DNA of 64,000 nucleotides from Nitrospira sp. (lineage in GTDB: Bacteria > Nitrospirota > Nitrospiria > Nitrospirales > Nitrospiraceae). Positions 53,750-62,752 of this stretch are shown piece after piece; position 1 is the first letter of the stretch, and each line of letters opens with the position of its first letter. The notes beneath the pieces are model-generated. The model saw only the letters and a program-made list of their open reading frames with translations. It searched no databases and was not told where the DNA came from. The DNA lies in the NCBI GenBank assembly GCA_037045225.1, contig JBAOHZ010000009.1, positions 2,480,001 through 2,544,000 on the forward strand, written 5' to 3'. The position numbers and the translations under genes are program-made.

Positions 53750-53777
53750 ACGAATGACGAGAGACGAACGACGAATC
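53750..53777 (+). repeat. Four-unit heptamer ACGANNN upstream of fusion gene
   Basis: ACGA at 53750, 53757, 53764 and 53771: an exact 7-base period over four units, ending 9 bases before the ATG at 53783. No Shine-Dalgarno sequence is visible in this stretch. Confidence 0.55.
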
Positions 53778-53782
53778 CGATC

Positions 53783-55234
53783 ATGAGTGAAAGTACACTG
53801 CAGCATGGTGCGGAACTCCAGGGATTAAGCACGGCCATTTTGTTGCCGGGCGCTGGTCTGTTTGGCGATCGGCCGGGACGTGGCTTGAGCGACGTCGGGC
53901 CCTTGACCCCTCTCGGAGGGTTAAGCCTTTTCCAACGTACCGTGCTCACGCTGCAGCGGGGCGGTATGCGCCAATTGATCGTCCTGGCTGGCCCCGATGA
54001 AGAGCTGCTCAAGCACGCGCTGGCACGGGGGGCCCGGGTGACGATTCCTGTGCGCTGGATGCCGGTGCGGGAGTTTCCGCTCGACGATCCGCGAACCTGG
54101 GAATCGCTGGCCAGCGAAGTGCGGGGCTTTTGTCTGATCGCGGGCGTGCAGGCTGTGTTTTCCAAAGGCTTGATCGAACACCTTCGGCAGTCTGTTCGAG
54201 ACGGCGAGGCGCTCGTGGTCACGCGGGAATCCGGTCCGGTTGAGCCTGCCATCGGCCGCCGCAATCCGGCGGTGGCGCTTCAGGAGGGGCGGCTGATCTC
54301 GTTTCACAATCATCCTGGACAGGGGGGCCACCAGGTCGCCGCCGATTTGGTGGTGTTGCCGGCCAGCATTTTGAGTCCGCCGAACGGAGCCGCTGCATCC
54401 CCATCCGGTGCCGCTGAGCCGGGGGGCATCATTCCAGTGCGACGCTGGCTGGAACGGGCGGCGGTGGAGGGGCGTGTGCGGGTGGTCGCGGCCGCGGCCC
54501 ATGCAGGTCTGTGGTATCGAGACGTGTGGGATCATGCCAGCGCCGGATTGGCGGAACGCACCCTCTTCCGTTCGTTGAAGGGCGATGCGGAGGGGTTCGT
54601 CGATCGGTATTTCAACCGGACCTTCTCGCGGCTGCTGACGCGACTGTTCCTGCGGATGAAATGTTCGCCGAACGCGATCACCATGGTGGCGACGGCGGTT
54701 GGGATCTTGTCGGCCGTGGGGTTCGGTATCGGGACGTACTCGGCCGGGATCGTGGCCGCGTTGTTGTTTCAACTGGCGGCCGTCATCGATTGTTGCGATG
54801 GTGAGGTGGCTCGGCTCACGTTTACCGAATCGCCATTCGGGGCCTGGCTTGATATCGCCATGGACAACGTGGTGCATATCGCCATCTTTGCCGGAATCGC
54901 CTGCGGTGCGTATCTCCGGCAGGCCGGTACCGAGGGCGCCTGGGTGCCGTTGGCGCTGGGCGGCGCAGCGGTGTTGGGCAATGTCATGTCCTTCTGGTTG
55001 GTCACCAAGGCGCAAAAAATCGGCGCGACCCGTGGCTGGAATACGCCCAAGCAGGCGGCCTGGTCCGACTTCATTCTGAAGAACGTTGCGAGTCGCGATT
55101 TTTCGGTGGTGGTCTTTCTCTTTGCGCTGCTGGATAAACTGGACTGGTTTCTGTGGATGGCCGCGCTCGGTTCGACCGTCTTCTGGGTGATGATGGTGTG
55201 GGTGATTCGTCCCTCGGCACGGGCCCGTGCTTAA
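53783..55234 (+). CDS. Nucleotidyltransferase-like/CDP-alcohol phosphotransferase fusion
   Basis: A protein of 483 residues with two domains. Residues 1-250 form a nucleotidyltransferase-like domain without the usual L-A-A-G-x-G-x-R-L loop (here I-L-L-P-G-A-G-L-F-G-D-R), so catalysis in that domain is doubtful. Residues 285-480 are a CDP-alcohol phosphotransferase with its complete signature D336-x2-D339-G-x2-A343-R-x8-G353-x3-D357-x3-D361 and five to six membrane helices. This architecture resembles the two-domain inositol-phosphate lipid enzymes (IPCT/DIPPS). In this operon the likely donor is CMP-AEP, giving a phosphonolipid. The acceptor is unknown. Confidence 0.82.
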   Translation: MSESTLQHGAELQGLSTAILLPGAGLFGDRPGRGLSDVGPLTPLGGLSLFQRTVLTLQRGGMRQLIVLAGPDEELLKHALARGARVTIPVRWMPVREFPLDDPRTWESLASEVRGFCLIAGVQAVFSKGLIEHLRQSVRDGEALVVTRESGPVEPAIGRRNPAVALQEGRLISFHNHPGQGGHQVAADLVVLPASILSPPNGAAASPSGAAEPGGIIPVRRWLERAAVEGRVRVVAAAAHAGLWYRDVWDHASAGLAERTLFRSLKGDAEGFVDRYFNRTFSRLLTRLFLRMKCSPNAITMVATAVGILSAVGFGIGTYSAGIVAALLFQLAAVIDCCDGEVARLTFTESPFGAWLDIAMDNVVHIAIFAGIACGAYLRQAGTEGAWVPLALGGAAVLGNVMSFWLVTKAQKIGATRGWNTPKQAAWSDFILKNVASRDFSVVVFLFALLDKLDWFLWMAALGSTVFWVMMVWVIRPSARARA

Positions 55235-56222
55235 GGCGGCACTTCTTGTTCTCGGCGCACTGACGCTCTCCGTACTGGTCTGGCATATCGGCATCGAGCG
55301 GATCTACGAGGCGGTGGCACAACTCGGGCCCGCCGCCATGCTGGTGATTCTCCTTCCCTCCCTGCTCATGTACATTCTGGAAGCCTATGGGTGGCGTGTC
55401 ACGCTTGGCGCATGGGCGACGCACGTGCCTTTCTGGCGAGTGCTGGCGATTCGTACCGCCGGGGAGGTCGTGAATATGACGACCCCGACGGCCTATGTGG
55501 GCGGAGAGCCGCTCAAGGCGTTTCTGCTGAAACGACAGGGCGTACCCATCGTGGAGGGACTGGCCTCGGTGGTGACGGCCAAAACCACGATGACGATCGC
55601 CCAGATCCTCTTTATCCTGTCCGGTATCGGGCTCGCGTTTTGGTTGTTGGGCTCGGGAGGATCAGCGGGACAAACCGCCATGGCCGGCCTGGTGTCCGTC
55701 GGGCTGCTGGGATTCGGGGTCGGAGCCTTCGTGGTGGTGCAACGTCAGGGCATGTTCGGGTGGATTCTGAAGATGCTCCGGCGCCTCGGGGTGCACATCC
55801 AATATCTGGAATCGCGTGAGCAGCAACTGCTCGACTTGGATCGCACCATCGCCGGATTTTATGCGACGCAGCGCACGGCCTTTCTGCTTTCGACCGGGCT
55901 TTTTTTGCTGGGGTGGCTCGCGGAAGCACTGGAAGTGTTTGTCATGATCCTCTGTCTGGGACAACCGGTGACGGTCTTGTCGGCATTGGCGATCGGTGCG
56001 CTGTCTGTGTTGATCAAGGGCGGTACCTTCTTCATCCCGGGCAGCTTGGGCGCGCAGGATGCCGGCAATCTGTTGTTGCTGACGGCGTTTGGCTATGGAG
56101 AAGTCACCGGGATTACTTTCGCGCTGCTGCGGCGATTTCGTGAATTCGTCTGGATTGCCCTGGGCCTCGTTTGCCTTGCCATCATGACAAAGGGCGTCGA
56201 TCGCTCTCTTCCGACCGAGTAA
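55227..56222 (+). CDS. Lysylphosphatidylglycerol synthase-type flippase-like membrane protein
   Basis: An integral membrane protein of 331 residues with about eight to nine helices, of the LPG-synthase TM/HpnL-like family (formerly UPF0104). Features: N-M-T-T-P-T-A-Y-V-G-G-E-P-L-K-A-F-L-L-K near residue 90 and F-F-I-P-G-S-L-G-A-Q-D-A-G-N-L near 270. Members move or modify lipids. It starts at GTG 55227, overlapping the fusion gene by 8 bases, so a lipid product of the operon may be moved by it (inference). Confidence 0.82.
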   Translation: MLKAALLVLGALTLSVLVWHIGIERIYEAVAQLGPAAMLVILLPSLLMYILEAYGWRVTLGAWATHVPFWRVLAIRTAGEVVNMTTPTAYVGGEPLKAFLLKRQGVPIVEGLASVVTAKTTMTIAQILFILSGIGLAFWLLGSGGSAGQTAMAGLVSVGLLGFGVGAFVVVQRQGMFGWILKMLRRLGVHIQYLESREQQLLDLDRTIAGFYATQRTAFLLSTGLFLLGWLAEALEVFVMILCLGQPVTVLSALAIGALSVLIKGGTFFIPGSLGAQDAGNLLLLTAFGYGEVTGITFALLRRFREFVWIALGLVCLAIMTKGVDRSLPTE

Positions 56223-56467
56223 CGATCTCCGATCTGCAAGCTAGGGTTGTCGGCCACGGAAGGCTGTGGTTGCGACAGGGTAAGACTTGTCTTCTACCGG
56301 CCGGCAGAACTGTTTCAAAATGAGTCAAACTCGTGCAATTTCCTTACGAGAAGTAGCTGAAAAAATCACTCTCCGCTACACTACGCTTGTCGTTGTCCCT
56401 GCGGCCAGGAGGCGTGACCGCTGTCGGCAGAGGATGATGCGCGATCTATGTAGCGCCGGTTTAATTT
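56223..56467. other. Intergenic region, likely glycan-cluster promoter
   Basis: About 245 bases without a convincing gene, AT-richer than flanking sequence, between the phosphonate-type operon and the glycosyltransferase genes. I could not identify a specific promoter box. Confidence 0.4.
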
Positions 56468-57631
56468 ATGCCACAACCCGACTATTCACATCCCGACAGC
56501 CAATCGACCGGGAAGGGTCTGCCGCCACTTGCGGGGCGGGAACAGCCTCGTGAACGTCTAATGCCTCCGGTGGAAGATCCTGCTGAGGCGTTGGAGTTCT
56601 GCCGGACTCTGGCCGCCGCGATGGAGCTTGCGTCAGGTGTGGAAGGCCGTCGTTTGCAACCCGCTCATATTGCCGCGGTGATGAGGCCGGCTGCCGGATC
56701 CCTGCCGCCGCCGATGCTGTCGATTGTCATTCCCGTGTTTAATGAGGAAGAGAATCTTCTGACGCTGCACACCCGCCTGACGAACACACTGTCCGAGCAG
56801 GGCCTCGATTACGAAATTGTGTTTGTCGACGATGGCAGCCAGGACCAAAGCCCCGCCTTGTTGCGGCGCATGGAAGAGGCGGACACTCGGGTATTCGTGG
56901 TGGAGTTTGCGCGGAACTTCGGCCATCAAGTCGCGATCAGCGCCGGGCTAGAGCATAGTCGCGGTCGTGTGGTCTGCATCATGGACGCCGACCTCCAGGA
57001 CCCACCGGAAGTGTTGCACAAGTTTCTGGCCAAGTGGCAAGAAGGCTGGGAAGTGGTATACGCCGTCAGGACCGAACGTAAAGAATGGTGGGGGAAGCGG
57101 CTGGCCTATGCCGGTTTCTATCGCCTGCTTCAACGGGTGGCCAACATTGAGATTCCGTTGGATGCCGGAGATTTTTGCATTATGGACCGCAAGGTGGTGG
57201 ATTTGCTGGTTCGAATGCCGGAACGTAACCGATTCGTCAGAGGGATTCGTAGTTGGGTGGGGTTCAAACAGATCGGGGTGCCCTACGAACGTCAGGCGCG
57301 CCACGCCGGCACTCCCAAATATACGTTTCGGAAGTTGGTGTATTTGGCCCTCGACGGATTGATTTCGTTTAGCCACATGCCGCTCCGGATCATTACGGTG
57401 ATGGGATTCACCGTCTCGTTGCTCTCGTTTCTGGTGGCCCTCTTCTATCTGGTAAAGAAGTTCACGTTCGGCATCGGGGTGGCCGGCTTCACGACCCTGG
57501 TGGTCTCGATCTTCTTTCTGGCCGGGATTCAGCTGATGACGATCGGTGTGATCGGCGAGTACATCGGCCGGATTTCCGACGAAGTGAAGCGTCGACCACT
57601 CTACGTTGCCCGCCGCGTGACCAGGAGATAG
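56468..57631 (+). CDS. Family 2 glycosyltransferase, dolichol-phosphate-type
   Basis: A membrane-bound glycosyltransferase of 387 residues. The GT2 domain has L-S-I-V-I-P-V-F-N-E-E-E-N (about 83-95), V-D-D-G-S and M-D-A-D-L-Q-D-P-P, and two C-terminal helices (about 315-370). It resembles DPM1/GtrB enzymes that load sugar on undecaprenyl phosphate. The first 80 residues are a Pro-rich extension not common in the family; ATG 56561 or 56678 may be the true start. It heads the surface-glycan genes. Confidence 0.87.
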   Translation: MPQPDYSHPDSQSTGKGLPPLAGREQPRERLMPPVEDPAEALEFCRTLAAAMELASGVEGRRLQPAHIAAVMRPAAGSLPPPMLSIVIPVFNEEENLLTLHTRLTNTLSEQGLDYEIVFVDDGSQDQSPALLRRMEEADTRVFVVEFARNFGHQVAISAGLEHSRGRVVCIMDADLQDPPEVLHKFLAKWQEGWEVVYAVRTERKEWWGKRLAYAGFYRLLQRVANIEIPLDAGDFCIMDRKVVDLLVRMPERNRFVRGIRSWVGFKQIGVPYERQARHAGTPKYTFRKLVYLALDGLISFSHMPLRIITVMGFTVSLLSFLVALFYLVKKFTFGIGVAGFTTLVVSIFFLAGIQLMTIGVIGEYIGRISDEVKRRPLYVARRVTRR

Positions 57632-57648
57632 TCATCATTCGCATTCTC

Positions 57649-58857
57649 ATGTTCGATAACGAGTTCCCTCCCCTCGGGGGTGGTACCGGTGTCGTCAACT
57701 TTCATCTTCTGGAAGAGATGGCGAAACGGCGGGACGTGACCGTGGATCTGGTGACGTCCTCTCGAAGCCGGACGCGGTGCGAAACCGAGCCATTTGCCGA
57801 CCGGATTACGATCTACAAAGTGCCGGTCGACAATCGGAATATTCACCATGCCACCAATCGCGAACTACTTCGGTACAGCTGGCGTGGGTTGCGTCTGGCG
57901 AGACGATTGGCCGGGCAGTATCACTATGATCTAAGTTTCTCCTTCGCGGGTGTGCCAGCCGGTGCGATCAGTTACCTGTTGAACGTGACTCATGGACTAC
58001 CGTATGTCCTGTCGCTGCAGGGGCCGGATGTGCCCGGGTTCGAGGCCCGGTACAACTATCTCTACCCTGTGCTGACACCGGTCATTAAACGGATCTGGCG
58101 GCGGGCGGGAGCGGTGACGGCGATCAGCGCGGAGCAGGTGGTGCTGGCGCATCAGACGATGCCGGACCTGGAACTGGTGACGATTCCCAATGGTGTCGAT
58201 ACCACATCGTTTGTTCCCGGCGATAACGTGGCGAAACGGGACTTTACGATTGTTTGTGTCGCGCGGTTGATCGAACGCAAAGGGCAGCACCATTTGTTGC
58301 GGGCGTTTGCTCAAGTGCGGGCAGCTTGTACTGCGCCAGTGCGGCTGATCTTCATTGGCACCGGAGATGCTGAACCGCACCTGCGGGAACTGGCGAGTAG
58401 TCTGCACGTATCCGATGCGGTGGTCTTCAAGGGGGTTGTGCCACGAGAACAGATGCCGGCTGTCTATCAGGAAGCCGATGTGTTCGTCTTGCCCTCTCAG
58501 CAGGAGGGCATGTCGATCGCCCTCTTGGAAGCGATGGCGTCCGGTCTCCCGGTCATTGTGACCGATACGGGAGGGACCGCGGAATTGGTGACGCAGGGAC
58601 AGAACGGTGAGATTGTGACATGGGCGGATGTGCCGGCGCTGATCCGCGCGTTGCACCATGTGATGCACGCGGATGACCGGCAGCGGATGGGGGAAGAGAG
58701 CCGGAGACGTGCGGTGGAGTTCGGCTGGCCGGCACTGGCGACGCGATATCTCGAGTTATGTGCGCGGGTGACGCTGGCTTCGTCCGCGGGCCGCCAGGCC
58801 AGTGGTCGTGTCTCGGTCGGAGCCGCAGCCGATCTGAACAAGGAACATCGGGCATGA
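57649..58857 (+). CDS. Family 4 glycosyltransferase
   Basis: A GT-B fold enzyme of 402 residues. N-terminal F-D-N-E-F-P-P-L-G-G-G-T-G with the donor motif E-G-M-S-I-A-L-L-E-A-M-A-S-G-L-P-V-I near the end (E-x7-E). Family members normally start M-R-I-L-M-F-D-N-E; here the codon before R is ATT at 57637, nine bases after an AGGAG, while ATG 57649 is 21 bases from it. The true start could therefore be a rare ATT. It starts close to the previous gene and overlaps the next by 4 bases. Confidence 0.88.
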   Translation: MFDNEFPPLGGGTGVVNFHLLEEMAKRRDVTVDLVTSSRSRTRCETEPFADRITIYKVPVDNRNIHHATNRELLRYSWRGLRLARRLAGQYHYDLSFSFAGVPAGAISYLLNVTHGLPYVLSLQGPDVPGFEARYNYLYPVLTPVIKRIWRRAGAVTAISAEQVVLAHQTMPDLELVTIPNGVDTTSFVPGDNVAKRDFTIVCVARLIERKGQHHLLRAFAQVRAACTAPVRLIFIGTGDAEPHLRELASSLHVSDAVVFKGVVPREQMPAVYQEADVFVLPSQQEGMSIALLEAMASGLPVIVTDTGGTAELVTQGQNGEIVTWADVPALIRALHHVMHADDRQRMGEESRRRAVEFGWPALATRYLELCARVTLASSAGRQASGRVSVGAAADLNKEHRA

Positions 58858-59963
58858 GGAAACAGCCGCACATCTGTATCCTGACCAGCCAGTATTTTGA
58901 CTGGGGCATTTATGGTGGGTTCGGCAGCATGTCCCGAAAGTTGGCCGAGAGTCTGGTGCTGTCCGGCCACCGGGTCAGCGTGATCGTTCCCGGGCGCCAA
59001 GGTCAGCTGCCGACTGAAACGATCGGTGGGGTGGAGATCCGTAGTTTTTCGCCACGGAACGTTGCGGCGGCCTGCCGTCTGATCCGGGCATCCAAGGCCG
59101 ATATTTTCCACTCGCAGGACCCGACCGTGTTGACCTATCTGGCGCAGCGTCTCCATCCACGCCGAGCCCATCTGGTCACCAGCCGCGACCCGCGCGAGTT
59201 GAGCGATTGGTGGGTTGAATTCCTGTATGCCACCCCGATGCGTCGCCTCTTGACCCCCCTCAACTACCTCACCGAATCCGGGTTGTTGGTCAGGCGGGCT
59301 GTGCGCCGGGCTGACGCGGTGTTCTGTCCGGCCCATTTCCTGAAGGAGAAGGTTAAGCGTCTGTATGGCCTGTCGGTGCTGCCGACGTTGTTGCCCAATC
59401 TCATTGATGTCCCCGCGACGTTGCCGAAGAAAAGCGCGCGCCCCACAGTTACGTTTGTGGCCCGATGGGACAAGCGCAAACGTCCGTGGCTGTTTCTGGA
59501 ATTGGCGGCACAGTTCCCGGAGTATCGATTTGTGGCGGTGGGGCAGGGGAGTGCGTCGGCCGAATCCGGTTTCGACGCCCAATTGCGCCGGAAGTTTCGT
59601 GATGTGCCGAATCTCGAAATGCCGGGGCTGATCAACCGTTTCCGTGAGCCGGAGCGGATGCACCAGATTCTGTCGGACACGTGGGTTTTTGTCAGCACGG
59701 CAGTCCGAGAGGGACTGCCATTAACCTTTTTGGAAGCGGCGGCGTACGGCTGTCCGATTATCAGCCGGGTGGATCCGGACCAGTTTGCCTCCCGATTCGG
59801 GAAGCAGGTGCACGATGATGATTATGCGTCCGCGATCCGTAACCTGCTAGCTGAGTCGCCGTTGGAGAAAGGCCGTGCAGCCTATGATTACGTGCTGGAG
59901 ACGTATGAAACCTCCAAGGCTCTGGCGGCTCATCAAGTACAGTACGAGCGGTTTGTGGCCTGA
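58854..59963 (+). CDS. Family 4 glycosyltransferase
   Basis: A glycosyltransferase of 369 residues with GT-B fold. N-terminal I-C-I-L-T-S-Q-Y-F-D-W-G and G-G-F-G-S-M-S-R-K-L; C-terminal R-E-G-L-P-L-T-F-L-E-A-A-A-Y-G-C-P-I-I-S (E-x7-E). ATG 58854 overlaps the previous stop by 4 bases (ATGA), so they are cotranslated. It probably adds one sugar to a lipid-linked glycan. Confidence 0.88.
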   Translation: MRKQPHICILTSQYFDWGIYGGFGSMSRKLAESLVLSGHRVSVIVPGRQGQLPTETIGGVEIRSFSPRNVAAACRLIRASKADIFHSQDPTVLTYLAQRLHPRRAHLVTSRDPRELSDWWVEFLYATPMRRLLTPLNYLTESGLLVRRAVRRADAVFCPAHFLKEKVKRLYGLSVLPTLLPNLIDVPATLPKKSARPTVTFVARWDKRKRPWLFLELAAQFPEYRFVAVGQGSASAESGFDAQLRRKFRDVPNLEMPGLINRFREPERMHQILSDTWVFVSTAVREGLPLTFLEAAAYGCPIISRVDPDQFASRFGKQVHDDDYASAIRNLLAESPLEKGRAAYDYVLETYETSKALAAHQVQYERFVA

Positions 59964-60024
59964 TCCGACGTGAAGCCCTAGCAGGAGGGTTTCATCGGCC
60001 ACGGATCGTCTCGCGGAAACATCC

Positions 60025-61569
60025 ATGTCGACGAAAGCGGTTTCCAAAGGCATTGTGTCTGTCGGTGGATGGTCGGTCGCCAAGCTCGCGACCTCGGCGG
60101 TGGTGCTGCCGATCCTAGCTCGATTTCTCGGCATCGAAGGGTATGGGCAATATGCCTATTACCTGGCTCTGTTGTTGCTCGCCTCGCAATTCGCGAATCT
60201 CGGGATGATGCAGACCATGACCAAACGGATTGCGGAGCGGCCGGACGATCCGTTCTGGTGTCGACACATTGCGCGAGCGGGTGCCTTCATCAATGGTGCG
60301 GGAGTGCTGTTCGTCGGCGCCGTGACCGGGGTTGTCATTTGGAGTACCGCAGCGTCTGGCACGGTCGCCCTGCCGATGGCGCTTGCCGTCGTGGGAGTCT
60401 TGCTCTTCGATCAGATGTGGTTCTATGCGCGGGGAGTGCTGCATGGGCTTCGGCATGAGGAGCGAGCGGCGATACCCGGCATGATCGGGGTGGTGGCGGC
60501 AGGTGTTCTTGGCGTCATCGCGGCGGTGAACGGTACGGGGGTCGTGGGCGTATTTACCGGATTACTGGTGACGGATGTGTGTGTGGCCCTCGCCTGTCTG
60601 CGTGCCGTGGCCCTGGCCCTCGGCGAGTCGAATGGCCGACAGCCGGTCGGGTTCGCCCCGTTGCCGACTCAGGAGTTGCTGCGTTTCGGGGTGTCGGCGA
60701 TGATTTTCTCCGTGCTGAACATGACGCTCTGCTCCCTGGATATCATTCTGGTGCGGCATCTGGCCGGTGAGGCCCAGGCGGGGCTGTACGCGGCGGCCGT
60801 GCAGTGGTCGCAATTTGTGTGGTTCATTCCCATCGCCGTTGAAGGGGTGATGCTGCAAGCGACGGCTCGCTTCTGGGCAGAGGGACGGGTGGGAGAAGTC
60901 TCCACCTTGGTGAGCCGGCTTCTGCGTTATGTCATGTTGGGCACGGCGTTTCTCCTCTTGCTGGTATTCGTCCTGGGGGATCGGATTATTACGCTGTACT
61001 TCGGGCCGCAGTTTGCTGAGGCGGCTGTCGTGTTGCGCGTTCTGGTACCGGGTGCCTTCTGTTACGCGTTGGCGCGTGTGTTGTGGCCGGTCATCCAAGC
61101 GGGCGGGAGTGGCGCGTCGCTGATTCGAGTTATGATGGCCGCGGCGGCAGTGGATATCGGGGTATGCGGGGTATTGATTCCAATCTGGGGGGCCTCCGGT
61201 GCCGCGTTCGCCACGTCGCTGTCTTTCGCGCTAGTGGCCGGCGGCTATGCCTGGGTGTTGCGGAGGCGGCAGGTTCAGATCTTTCACGGATTCGCGGCCG
61301 GTCGATTCATGGGCCTCTTGCTGGGGACGGCTACCGCAATGGCCGGAGCTGCTGCACTGGTGTCCACCCCGGTTCTTTCCCTCCTCGTGGGCGGTGTGGT
61401 CGGATCGTTGTTGTATTGGGGAGGGGTGTTTTGCCTCGGGTTGTTGCAGGTCGAAGAAGTCGAGTTGATGGTGCAGAGTTTGCCGAGCATGTTCCGCCAT
61501 GCCGGTGAGAAGTTGTTTCGAGTGGTCGGGCCGGTCCTGCTCAGACTTAAGACGGTGACGCAGAACTAG
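60025..61569 (+). CDS. Polysaccharide flippase, Wzx-type
   Basis: A membrane protein of 514 residues with about 12-14 helices of the MATE/MOP superfamily: S-V-G-G-W-S-V-A-K-L-A-T-S-A-V-V-L-P-I-L-A-R-F-L-G at the start, Y-G-Q-Y-A-Y-Y-L, and the internal repeat typical of the fold. Wzx-type proteins move lipid-linked oligosaccharides to the periplasm. It follows the glycosyltransferases by 61 bases, which hold a small hairpin (GAAGCCCT and near complement AGGGTTTC, 59972-59993). Confidence 0.88.
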   Translation: MSTKAVSKGIVSVGGWSVAKLATSAVVLPILARFLGIEGYGQYAYYLALLLLASQFANLGMMQTMTKRIAERPDDPFWCRHIARAGAFINGAGVLFVGAVTGVVIWSTAASGTVALPMALAVVGVLLFDQMWFYARGVLHGLRHEERAAIPGMIGVVAAGVLGVIAAVNGTGVVGVFTGLLVTDVCVALACLRAVALALGESNGRQPVGFAPLPTQELLRFGVSAMIFSVLNMTLCSLDIILVRHLAGEAQAGLYAAAVQWSQFVWFIPIAVEGVMLQATARFWAEGRVGEVSTLVSRLLRYVMLGTAFLLLLVFVLGDRIITLYFGPQFAEAAVVLRVLVPGAFCYALARVLWPVIQAGGSGASLIRVMMAAAAVDIGVCGVLIPIWGASGAAFATSLSFALVAGGYAWVLRRRQVQIFHGFAAGRFMGLLLGTATAMAGAAALVSTPVLSLLVGGVVGSLLYWGGVFCLGLLQVEEVELMVQSLPSMFRHAGEKLFRVVGPVLLRLKTVTQN

Positions 61570-61582
61570 TGTTCTGAATCGA

Positions 61583-62497
61583 ATGATGCATGCCGATCAG
61601 CATATGGTGTCCGTTGTGATCGCCACCCTAGGGCGAGACACCTTGGCCTTGTGCCGAGCGGCCTTGGAGAAGCAGACAAGGCCGCCGGACGAAGTCGTCG
61701 TGGTGCTCGACCGTGAGCGGCGTGGAGCTGCCTGGGGAAGAAATGAGGGCATTGCCAGGGCAACCGGTGACCTGATTGCATTTGCAGACGACGATGGGGT
61801 GCCGCCTCCGGATTGGCTGGAGCGCCTCATCGCGGCGCTCGACCGGTACGATGCCGCGGTTGCCGGGGGGACCTTTCAAGAAACGGATCCCCTCTTGGAC
61901 GCCATTCGTCGCCGCCGTCCGCTCCCCGTGACAGAGCAGATCGACCAGGGAGGTCTGGTCGGAAACACCGGCAATATCTTATTCAAACGAGACTGGTTGA
62001 ATGTCTGCGAACAGGAGGACGGATATATTTTCAACCCTTTCTTCGACGGCCCGGGCGAGGACTGGGAGCTGATCTGGCGACTGCGGAAGCGGGGCGCCAC
62101 GATGGTGTATGTGCCGAATCCGGTCACGCATCTGCGACGGGTGACACCGGGACAATATTGCAGGCATATCTTTCAGCGAGGGACCGGAATCGCAAAACTG
62201 TTTCAGGTTATACGGGCAGACCCCAGCGGTATCGTGCCTCAGGACAGTCTGTTATGGGGAGCCGCCGGAAAAAGAGCCGACCCGCGGTGGTTGAGGGCTC
62301 TGTGGACAAAAGTGTTCGGGCCGTTCGACTGGGAGCATTTCCCGGATAAGCGGCTGTTCTGGTGTTACTGGATCGGGGAAAAATGTGAGTCCGCTGGGTT
62401 TCTCTGGGGGTTGTTGCGAGGCGCGCTCGCTGCCGGTGTGCCTTCTGTGCCTGAACGAAGCTCGTCTGTCCCCCCTGCAAGAGCACGCAAGCCATGA
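61583..62497 (+). CDS. Family 2 glycosyltransferase
   Basis: A glycosyltransferase of 304 residues, GT-A fold: V-S-V-V-I-A-T-L-G-R, F-A-D-D-D-G-V (D-x-D at about 73-75), and D-G-P-G-E-D-W-E-L near residue 154, with an R-R-V-T-P-G-Q-Y motif for acceptor binding. It lies 13 bases after the flippase gene. Its sugar is unknown. Confidence 0.88.
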   Translation: MMHADQHMVSVVIATLGRDTLALCRAALEKQTRPPDEVVVVLDRERRGAAWGRNEGIARATGDLIAFADDDGVPPPDWLERLIAALDRYDAAVAGGTFQETDPLLDAIRRRRPLPVTEQIDQGGLVGNTGNILFKRDWLNVCEQEDGYIFNPFFDGPGEDWELIWRLRKRGATMVYVPNPVTHLRRVTPGQYCRHIFQRGTGIAKLFQVIRADPSGIVPQDSLLWGAAGKRADPRWLRALWTKVFGPFDWEHFPDKRLFWCYWIGEKCESAGFLWGLLRGALAAGVPSVPERSSSVPPARARKP

Positions 62498-62752
62498 GTC
62501 TGGTGCACTTGCAGCGCAAGGCATGGTGTGGTGCTGACGCCCTTGTGCGGATGTCCCTCCTTCTTGGAAGATCGTGGCGGTCGAGCCGCAGGATAACCCT
62601 GTGCTGAGTGCGGTGACGGTGGTGGTGTATCGTTGTGCGCCGTTTCTCATCCCGAGCGAGGCCGTAGCGCTGCAAGACCTGACGGTCATTCGTCGAGATT
62701 CTGTGCGCCTGTCTGCATCCGCCTGAGCCGCGGAGTGATTCCTGGATATCTC
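62498..62752. other. Intergenic gap between glycosyltransferases
   Basis: 255 bases with no confident gene. A short open stretch ends in R-R-D-S-V-R-L-S-A-S-A and a TGA near 62726, but it has no start with a ribosome site and no family resemblance; it might be a fragment of an enzyme. Confidence 0.4.

Noticed and set aside
53921..55294. A 457-codon minus-strand open frame opposite the fusion gene
   Set aside because: Same reason: shadow of a conserved coding strand in GC-rich sequence.
62498..62752. Small open stretch before the GT39-like gene
   Set aside because: No start with a ribosome site and no family likeness; reported only as a gap.
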